Below are positions 56,140-64,000 of a DNA stretch of 64,000 nt, one piece after another. A program made the translations under genes and the position numbers. Origin of the DNA: Dryocosmus kuriphilus. Lineage: Eukaryota > Arthropoda > Insecta > Hymenoptera > Cynipidae. The stretch is from assembly GCA_038277395.1 (NCBI GenBank), contig CM076189.1, positions 86,603,421 to 86,667,420 of the forward strand, read 5' to 3'. The notes under the pieces are model-generated. The model was not told the origin of the DNA and did not search any database. It saw only the letters and a program-made list of their open reading frames with translations. Numbering within the stretch: position 1 is the first letter of the stretch; each line of letters starts with the position of its first letter.

Positions 56140-56890
56140 GAAAAAAGAAAATAAATCCTTACTCCGATTCTAGAGTAAAGATTACCTGCACAAAAAATTA
56201 CCCAATGTGAGTAATCTTTACCCTGACATCTGTGGTAACATTCTGCCTTTACCCATGTGTGAGAGTAAATCTCAATACTTTCCTCTAACGCCTGTGAATC
56301 TTGACGTCACTTGAAGTTGCCTGCTAGAAAGCAGAAACTCCTCTCATCTTTATGTATATCAAAACCACCAATTTTGAAGACACATACGTTTAATCAAAAC
56401 ACATTTCATATTTCTCAAAAGATGCCACGATCTTCAGAGTTAAATGAGAGAATGGGACAGGACGATGCAAAGTTTTCAAAGGACATTTTCCTACAGTAGG
56501 TTCTAAACGTCATTTCATACAGACTAACCTTATCTCTTATCTTTAAAGACCAGGAGGAATTTGAAGAGCTGTCCAATTTATTTTGTAGTATACACTGATA
56601 TTTAAAGAAGAAATGATTAATTTACCATTGAGATTAATAACTAATCGTTTTTATGCTCCTAGGAATATAAACATTCGCCTTTTTCTTCCTTTTAGTTTGT
56701 AAACATAAGGTTTTGGTTTGCTGAAAGAAGCAATTACAGTTCACCCAAATCAGGGTAATACTTCGTTTCTACCCATGCCATCAGATAACAAATGACAGCT
56801 AGTCCCGACCGAAAGTGATGTTCACGTCTTACCCATACCAATAGGTAAACACACGAAGTTACCTGCAACACTTTTTTGCCTTTTGTTTTA
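56140..56890. mobile_element. Insertion in the decayed duplicate
   Basis: Absent from the paralogous copy (which runs straight from 'tgattgttttagtttcca' near 61486-61505 into 'ttccattttcgttt'). Its ends are both rich in 'ttacctgca' and 'tttaccc' words (ttacctgcac near 56184, ttacctgcaac near 56860, in the same orientation), suggesting a small mobile element. Its open frame (56311-56499) is not recognisable. Confidence 0.5.
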
Positions 56891-56934
56891 TCTGTGTTCC
56901 ATTTTCGTGTAGGTGCGCCAACTTAGCAAGTAAC

Positions 56935-57165
56935 CAGATATATTTTATTTATTATAAATTAAAGAAAATTTTTTCGGCTGTATATGTTAATGGCGCCCCA
57001 AAACTGTAGTTGTAAGTTGGAAGTTGTGCTAAAAATTGCGAGGCTTTAACACGAATCGGCGATATTGAAGCTCATTGACTCCATGTCCACGAGCATCAGG
57101 AAATGCTATAGAAAAACTTTCATCGTCTATCTGTATCTATGCGCAAACATCTAATGTATTAGCAT
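56935..57165 (-). pseudogene. Decayed paralogue of the 61526-62082 gene
   Basis: The minus strand encodes IDDESFSIAF, ARGHGVNELQYRRFV and HNFQLTTTV, aligning with VDDDNYLAAN, CGRRIYDTAIWPI and VRLPPHNYVFGG of the intact copy, with in-frame stops and shifts. Upstream it runs into a C homopolymer at about 57170 and similarity is lost. Confidence 0.7.
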
Positions 57166-57457
57166 CTCCCCCCCCCCCCAAAAAAACCTTAAAGAAGTAA
57201 AAAAAGGTTTTTCGGGTTTAGGGGTCAAAAATTATTTTGGTCTATGTAGCCCACGTGTTTAGAGACTGACATTTTTATCAAATACGTTAAGAAAAATCAC
57301 TCATATTTTTACATGAAAAGCAAAACATTATGCAATTCATATTTTTAAATTTTTTACAAAAATTAGTGAAACCACAATGACGGGCATATGTTTTCTATTC
57401 ATATTAACGATCCTCGTTTTCGAAGACAAATGACGAAATATAATGATTAACAGCCAA

Positions 57458-58250
57458 TTACAAATCAAATACTGAAACATTAGTACTACGCAGAAAATGT
57501 ATATATATAAATTCCCAGTTCCCCTGTTTGTACGTCTTTCTTTCGTTGTCTGGAATTGTAAAGCTATTTTTTAACTTGTAAGGTATGTTACTACAAAAAG
57601 AGTCGTGAATTACGTAAATTATTGTAGGTACTGGTTTGTTGCAAAATCGGCATTGGAATTCGCTTTGTTTTTCCCCGACGTTGATTTTCCAAAATGAAAT
57701 TACTTCTTCCATTTTAGTTTCCCTGTTTTCCTTCATGCTTCCCTTATTCCTGTTACGAAAAAAATTTTCTTTCTGTTACCGATGCTTTACTACTACTGTT
57801 TACATTTTCTAGCTTGAAGCCGTTGATATTAAATTCCTCAATCTTTTTCCTTTGAGGTTTTCAGTTAATAAATTGTGGGGAAGATTCTCTTCATAATTAT
57901 GAATGGAATCCCAATCTGTACGAAAAACTTTCCTGCCCTTTTATATGCCTTATTTGACAGTTTTGTACCCTTTTTAGAACTCTGTCTCCCATTTTATATT
58001 CAATTTCTGTTCCCCTTAAATAATACCTTGTACCTTGTTTATTATTTGCTTCATACAAATTTTTCTGGACTTCTTCCTTTGTTATATTTATTATTCTAAG
58101 CCTGTCTGTCCACATCTCTACACTTTGAAATTTTTTCTCGCTATACCATCTTAGATAGCTTTTAAACGATTGAAGTGTTTCTAATTTGCTGCCTAAATTT
58201 GAAAAAGCATACATAATCTGTCTATCGAACCAGCAGATTATTTCATTCAC
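57458..58250 (-). pseudogene. Probable Ty3/Gypsy integrase C-terminal relic
   Basis: The minus strand from 58250 reads SFKSYLRWYSEKKFQSVEMW, then NLYEANNKQGTRYYLRGTEI and YKMGDRVLKRVQNC. This matches the end of retrotransposon integrases, where a helix with 'A..KQ..YYN.RR' precedes a 'GD.V..R' chromodomain-like fold. A second open stretch (57736-57458) holds two C-x2-C pairs (CRFCN and, further on, CSN) but is not recognisable. No LTRs identified. Confidence 0.45.
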
Positions 58251-59530
58251 TGTGAAATTTAAAATTTAAAATAATGATAAATTATTCAATTGCGAAAATG
58301 AATCTATATTATATTAAAAAAACCATTTTAATTTGTTCAAACATTCGCAAAATTTAAACACATTGGACGTTGAACTTTGTGAACAAACTACAATAAGTAA
58401 AATTAAATATTTCGGTATTGCCAAGAACTACCAGTAATGAATCATATTGGACTTTATGGAAGTGAAGAGAAGCTACAATTAAAAGATCGAAATAGAGGGT
58501 TGAGGGATAATAAATACTCGTAGCTATAAAATAGAGTAATAAGCAGTTTGTGCGTTAGCATTCAAGAAAGATAAGCAAATGGAAAAATCGGTTAATATCA
58601 TCTGTTCGGTACTTGAATATGAAAAGTCAAAGTCGACCAACAAATACTAACAAAAATTGAATATAAGAAAAACCTTTCATAACCTTTAAACGAATAGGAA
58701 CATTTTGTTTAGTCTCCAAAATCGAAAAAAGTTATAAAATTTTGTTCCATGCTTCTTACTTAAAGTCGGAGGCATCTATTTTCAAGATTTTCATAGCACA
58801 TATTTATGAAAACAATTTCATTCCTATTCGGTTTCAAAATCCATCCTACGGACGTGAAATCGATAAGTAATAATTGTTGCGATTTATAACTTAAACAAGT
58901 AAATTTTCAAACTATCTAATTAGTATTGCTATTCATATTTCCGCCAATTTTGACAAAACTATCTTTATTGTCTAACATTTTTTTTATATTCTTAATAACA
59001 TGAAAAACAAAAAGTTTCTTGTATAGAGGCGATTATCTAAAAGAAAATTGTCAACTTGCTTGAAGGGATAAGAAGGAAAATATTGTTACGCTTTTAGTTT
59101 AGTGATATGGCATGTTTGCTCTGTCTTAATCAGAATTAGTGGAAATTTTACGACTTTAGTTAATACATTTGTGTTTGAATAATGAAATGGTAATGTAAAT
59201 TGTAATTCTTTATATCAAACATTAAATTAAGTATACTCGAAGGATTTTGGCGTGCTGTATCCAAATCTTTCTTGAGAATTTCTCTATCACGTTAGATTTT
59301 TGAGACATCCTAACCTAAAGGTGCGAAAAATACAGTTTTTTTTTCTAACTTTGAGGTCATCTATCATCACAATGTAATTTTCTTTCTCGCTAATAGTAAA
59401 AGCATCGGAAATCAAAACTCTTCCTCCTTGAAATACATTTTTAATAACCCAGATATCTTCCTTTTTTTTTGCTGAGGTATGATGCATTGAATTTTTTGTC
59501 TCACCCATGCCTTTGACCTATTAACGGATT
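58251..59530. other. AT-rich stretch, no feature
   Basis: No coding similarity or clear repeat seen. Confidence 0.45.
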
Positions 59531-59683
59531 AATGGCCGAGTGTTCGTTCGGGATCCGACGTGTGTTTCCGTTCGGGTTCGGCCGCAGACCTCCCTGCCCG
59601 TTCCGTAATGTCCACGTTACAGTGTTACACCTTCTTTTCAAAAACTTAAAGTTTTCATTTATATTTTCATACAATAAAGTGAA

Positions 59684-60180
59684 ATGTCATCAACGAGAGA
59701 TCGTATCAATGATCCGGACAAGATTTGCTATGGTTTTGGAAATATTCCGTATCAAATCAAAAGCGTAGCATCACGAAATTGTCCGAAGAAGCTTATAAGA
59801 ACTACTTACTTTAAGTTTCCAAGTGCGAGTGAACACAAGCCATGGGTGCCTGATTCAATCTGTGTTTCATGTAACTCAATTTTAAATCATTGGAATAAGG
59901 ATGATAAAATTACAGAAATACTGCCTTTCACTAAGCCAATGCTTTGACGTGAAACAGAGAGTCATGAAGACTCTCATTTTTGCCTCTGCGGTGTAAAAGG
60001 TTACAACAAGGAGAATAAAAAGGCTATTTCATATCCTAATGTTACTTCTGTTACAAAATCAGTCTTTGAAAAAAAAACCTTTGGGCCTGATTCATAAAAG
60101 AATTTGGACTTTACAGAAGATGAAAAATCTTAAAATGATGTTGTTCGTTCAGAGGATGATGCACATCATGATGTACATAC
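59684..60180 (+). pseudogene. Orphan arthropod family relic, N-terminal part
   Basis: ATG at 59684 begins a frame with YFKFPSASEHKPWVPDSICV and a C-x2-C pair (CVSC), LPFTKPML, then a TGA at about 59945 where the family has WRE. In the same or adjacent frame it continues with SHEDSHFCLCGVKGYNKENKK and SYPNVTSVTKSVF, then acidic sequence with stops. From memory, 'KPWAP', 'FGIPMVWREP', 'CYFC..N..G' and 'YPN.PSA' are hallmarks of the N-terminal half of the same uncharacterised family whose C-terminal half is at 343-1053. The region just upstream (59530-59640) is GC-richer. Confidence 0.7.
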
Positions 60181-60799
60181 TGCCTGCTCTCTTATGCCCA
60201 TCTCTAGCTTTTTCCTTACATTGCATTTTACCTATAATTTTCTTAGTATACCAATGAGGATATTTAGATTTCATTACGTTCCTTAAAGTGGTCCCCACTA
60301 ACTCATTTACTATGTTATACAGTATGACATAAAATTGTTCAACGGCTGCATTACAATTATCGTGACAATATAGTAATGATAAATTTACGGCGCTTAAGCG
60401 AATTCTAAAGTTCGGATAGTTACAATTTTTAAATTTATATCTTTTTGCGGTCGGATTAATATATTCAATTTATTATTTGAAGATAAAGTTGTTACTGTAG
60501 CTTCAAATATAATAATCAATAAGGGATGATGTTACGAGTGGCAGAATTGGAAGCAGATTAGTCAATACTTCACATGGGCACGGCGAAATGACTAGCCAGT
60601 GAAGAAAATCACCAGTTATGCACCAATCACACTAATGATAAACAAAATTTTATCAAAACCAGGATCCATTGTACAGTCAATAGTGAATTCACATATTCCA
60701 AATCATGAAGCTATTTAGGAGATGGCGATTTAAGGAAAACTTCATGACGACACGAGAATCATATGCTACACTAACTTACGCTATCTTACCACCATTAAT
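60181..60799. other. No gene recognised
   Basis: A/T-rich. The end near 60180-60220 may include a few more residues of the preceding relic. Nothing else identified. Confidence 0.4.
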
Positions 60800-61780
60800 T
60801 AGAATACATTTTTAGAAATGGGAAGAGTGATGAACAAAAAATTATTATAAAAAAAGACGGTTTAGGAAAATTTTTTTTTTAACTTTATTGAAACAATGCG
60901 AAGGCAATACTCTAAAACTGACAAGCATGTTATGCCAACATCACCTGTGTACATTGCTACTAAAAAAATGAAGGAAACTTTATTTACACTCATAATCTAT
61001 TTTAGCTTACATTGTTTATGTTAAAAATAGTTCCTCTAATGCTACGCAATTCTATAAAATACGAGAAGGAAATTTAACTGATCAATAAGTAGCATAAATC
61101 ACAAAAAAATTACCCAATTTTTGTAACTATGATAACGTGATGAATTTTCGTGAAGTACATAAATCACCTGTCAGGGCATATGACAGCTTGGGTTGTTTGA
61201 GTTGAAATTGGAATACATTGATAAAAATTAACCTTACAATTAAAATCTGGATTAAGAATATCACTGAATTAATGAATAATAGCTTGCAATATTAGAGAAT
61301 AATTGTGGTGCCTTAAAATACCCGAAATGGCGGGTAATTTTAGGCACGTGCAACCCGCAAAGTCAAAGAAATGACGACTATATATTTTTAAGGAATATGC
61401 TTTTTTATATTCGACATAGTCAAGATGTCATGTTACCTTAATATCATTCCTTCATAATTATGAAAAAAAATCTTATTCGGGTAGTCTGATTGTTTTAGTT
61501 TCCATTTTCGTTTATATGCGCATACTTAACCTGGTATCTGATTTATTTTTTCTATTATATCCGGAGAAACAAGATTTCGTGGAAGATATATTAACGGCCC
61601 CCCGAAAACGTAATTGTGAGGTGGAAGTCTTACAAAAAACTGCGTAACTTTTTCACGAATCGGCCATATTGCGGTGTCATATATTCTTCTTCCACAAATA
61701 CGAAGATTTGCCGCAAGATAATTGTCATCGTCTACCTTTACATATGCACGAATATTTGTCTGCTTAATATCTCTTCTTAG
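60800..61780. repeat. Segmental duplication, intact copy
   Basis: Paralogous to 55500-57170 and uninterrupted. The duplicated block reaches into the coding exon, so gene and downstream flank were duplicated together (the gene is on the minus strand). Confidence 0.78.
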
Positions 61781-62082
61781 ACCACCGCTTATGTGTAGAT
61801 TATCATCCACTGAAGCTGCACCATAAGCCCATGGTTGATAAGGATTGTATAGATAAACGCGTTCTTCTGAATAAGGTGGTTGAGGTTTCTTCCTGATCCA
61901 GCTAGGAAGAACACCATTTTTTACAACTCTCACCTTGCCAGTTAAAAAATGGTTACTACTTTGCGCGTGTACACAAAATTTGTTTTCATTTGGCATACGT
62001 TCCAGTAGTGTTTCGATTTCAGCAATTGTAGGAGGATTGCTAACATGTACTAGAGGAGGTGTAGGTATGAGAGATGCAGGTG
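61526..62082 (-). CDS. Unrecognised protein, last exon, intact
   Basis: An open frame of 185 codons plus two bases ends with TAA near 61526 and opens at 62082 straight after a strong acceptor (ttctttcttttcag). The first residues are PASLIPTPPLVHVSN; an internal Met occurs at 61996. Notable stretches are NKFCVHAQSSNHFLTGKVRV, PPYSEERVYLYNPYQPW, GAASVDDNLHISGG, VDDDNYLAANLRICGRRIYD, PPHNYVFGGPLIYLPRNLV. It has no signal peptide in this exon, no membrane segment and no motif I can name. It could be a host gene, a domesticated element or an integrated viral gene. It is the only frame in the window that is long, uninterrupted, properly spliced at its start and backed by a paralogue (56935-57165). 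Upstream exons were not found in 62086-62990. Confidence 0.6.
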
Positions 62083-62085
62083 CTG

Positions 62086-62989
62086 AAAAGAAAGAAATTA
62101 AGAATAATTTATTTTGGGAAAAATATATACTAGTAAGTGACGAAAATTTTTGAGATTTTCTGTCAATTAATGAATACTTCTATGACACTTCATGAGAACT
62201 TCGAAGGGAGTGTTGCCGATGAAAAGAAAAAATAGCATCCCGTCTAAAAGAAAATAATTGAATTCGATTAATTCCAATTGAAAGCTGAATCGGTCACAAT
62301 TGTGGTAACATGTTACAATCAGTTTTTGTAGGGCCAAATTTTCAATCCCAATGAGTCTGAACTATTCCGTCATTTTGTCATTTTTTTATTTGTCCTATCA
62401 ATGATTATTATTACTTATTTTATAATTGATTTTAATTGTTTTAGTTTCCAATGATTCTAATATAGCAATTTTATTATTTTTATTTTTTATTAATTTTAAT
62501 TGTTACCTTATTCCTTTATAATTATTTCTAAAGTAATTTGTTCCTTTTTCTTTTTAATTTCGGATAATTTAAAACTTTTTTTTTTTGTATAATTCAGAAA
62601 TTTTATTTTATGATTATTAAAAATCGTGCTAATTTAAATTTCGGTTAGTTTAGCACTCGTTAATATGTATTTTTTCTACAATTTACTTTTTTGTTGATTC
62701 ATATGCTTTTCATTTTTTAGTAGCCCTGTCAATTACTAATATTATTTTTCTATAATTAAACATATAATTTGCGTAACTTAAATTAATTTTAAATAGATTA
62801 TAAATAATTTAGTAACTTTATTTGCAGATATTCGTAAATAAAACCTTGTTCGTGTTTTTATTTATACTCTCTCCCTTTTACGAGTTTGAGAATCACAACT
62901 TTACATCCATCGCAGATTTTACAAATACTTATTCCCACCTTATCATATATCTATATAACTTCTTATTCTCTAATCTAAATCTATGCACT
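62086..62989. other. AT-rich stretch upstream of the unrecognised gene
   Basis: No further exon could be identified. 62400-62800 is very AT-rich, with words reminiscent of the AT-rich satellite (tttcggataattt, tttcggttagttt). Confidence 0.4.
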
Positions 62990-64000
62990 CCCGCTCAAGA
63001 CCTTGGGCTTCTGTTTCCTCTCGCCATTTCCAATCTATTGATGGTACATTAATCCTCGACTCTCCTGACTTTTCTTTTGCCTTTATACAAATCATTTTGC
63101 CTCTTCTCTACCCTGTATGACCTGCTCTTTCTCTCAGCCTTTCCAATTTTTTCATCCATCCCTAGCACATTCCAAACAACTACTTTAATCCCTTTTTCGC
63201 AATATCTTTCCCTTCTCCCCACATTCTTCCTCTTATCTCGTTCGCAAACCGCGGCGCTTCTACTCTGCTCTTAGTCACCTCTGCTCCCCTTCGACCTTGA
63301 GACCGCTCACCTATTTTCAACTCGTCTCTCTCTTCGTCCCATATCCACACCGTCTCATTCACCCACAACGTGTCTCTCCCAAACCAAACTCTATTCTCTT
63401 TTCTCCTCTCCTCCCAAGCCCTCTCTCCTATTAACCATATTTTCCTTCTCTCCCTTCATGTCATATCTTCATCAATTCTTTCTTTCCTTCCCTTAAGAAC
63501 CTTCTTTTTCATCATTACCTCTCTCCTCTCCACTTCACTTCCCAGTTAGACTACGTTCATCCTCGCTTTTCCTCCTGTCTTGTTGCCCAGCCCATTTATC
63601 TCCTGCACCCTGACACTTGTCGCTATGTCCCTCAAAAGTTTCTCTGCCTCCTTGTTTCCCGTTTCGCTTTTTTACTTGCAATCCTTTTATAACGACATTT
63701 CTCCTTTTCTTTAGCTTTCAAACCCCTCCATTTTCCTTTACAAACCACGTAATCTACTTTTCATTCTCTCATTCTCCTCTCTCAAGTTCACATCTTCCTC
63801 TTCCTCGTCCCGTCTACCTATTTCCTCACGAATCTCTTCACGTTCAGCTCTGAATTCTAAGTTACGTACCCTCTCTTCTACCTGCATTATTACATTTCTC
63901 CCCTGTTCCTGCTCTTTTCTCTGTTCCTGCTCCATCCTCTCTAATTTTTGCCACACTTTTTCTTTCCCTTTCTTCTAGTACTTTTACCATTTCTCCCATT
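62990..64000 (-). pseudogene. LINE ORF1-to-endonuclease region, broken, open at window end
   Basis: Read on the minus strand from 64000: a charged coiled-coil (KLERMEQEQRKEQEQ, then ERVRNLEFRAEREEIREE), KLKKRRNVVIKGL, RERIDEDMT, WVNETVWIWDEERDELK, then KKGLK and, after a frame slip near 63180, VVWNVLGMDEK, which looks like the start of an AP endonuclease domain (family: W-N-x-x-G). The order and words match LINE first-ORF proteins abundant in ants and wasps, from memory. Similarity fades after about 63100. Several stops and frameshifts. The plus strand is pyrimidine-rich as a consequence. Confidence 0.68.

Larger units (their letters stand above)
55500..57170. repeat. Segmental duplication, decayed copy
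   Basis: Aligns with 60800-61780: 'ttagaaatgggaagagtga', 'ctgtcagg.tatatgacagc', 'agtggcgggtaattcttgg', 'agtctgattgtttta'-like words, and the coding region at the end. It carries a ~750-bp insertion (about 56140-56890) that the other copy lacks. The duplication is direct, with copies about 5.3 kb apart. Confidence 0.8.

Noticed and set aside
61526..62082. Assigning the intact exon to a known virus or venom gene
   Set aside because: No motif supports a specific family; left unnamed.

Overview
This is a repeat-dominated stretch of an AT-rich eukaryotic nuclear genome. It is almost certainly an arthropod, and an insect of the order Hymenoptera is my best guess. The evidence is canonical GT-AG introns, BEL/Pao, RTE, jockey-like, DIRS-like, hAT, Merlin and Tc1/mariner elements side by side, and two relics of an arthropod multigene family that I know only as 'uncharacterised protein'. 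There is a 500-bp assembly gap at 17213-17712. I see no rRNA operon, no convincing tRNA and no CRISPR. Only one exon (61526-62082, minus) looks like a possibly functional non-transposon gene. Almost everything else is mobile DNA, its relics or satellite.

Layout. 1-1504: an element with ~350-bp inverted repeats around a decayed orphan-family gene. 2345-2860, 9315-10425 and 55195-55390: an AT-rich satellite. 2861-9315 and 10425-16495: two minus-strand RTE-type LINE copies, each split by a DNA transposon with an 8-bp target duplication (a hAT at 3066-6109 in the first, a Merlin element at 12801-15284 in the second). 20636-21949: a 1.3-kb foldback element. 21983-27775: a decayed BEL/Pao retrotransposon. 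29800-31860: a jockey-like LINE. 32900-36440: a ~217-bp satellite interrupted by a small TIR element. 36780-42530: GC islands in AT-rich DNA, a duplicated 0.8-kb repeat and low-complexity DNA. 42539-42830: a mariner 3' fragment. 42940-44115: a cluster of short GC-rich repeats, three of which carry a 5S-rRNA-like block. 45250-49056: a DIRS-like tyrosine-recombinase retrotransposon whose first ORF is interrupted by a canonical intron. 49231-55101: a Tc1/mariner-type element whose right terminal repeat has become a 13-unit, 317-bp tandem array. 55500-62085: an unequal duplication carrying one decayed and one intact copy of an unrecognised gene, with a Ty3/Gypsy integrase relic and a second orphan-family relic between the copies. 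62990-64000: the start of a minus-strand LINE.

The most interesting item is the 49231-55101 element. Its terminal repeat is packed with AGGTCA-type half-sites (nuclear-receptor-like) and has been amplified into a satellite with a five-unit higher-order repeat. The element at 1-1504 has related inverted repeats with the same half-sites and the same conserved block, but carries a different cargo: a piece of the orphan family. This suggests a superfamily of long-TIR elements with receptor-site-like ends, one branch of which may be making satellite DNA. Family assignments come from reading protein motifs by eye; no database search was possible.
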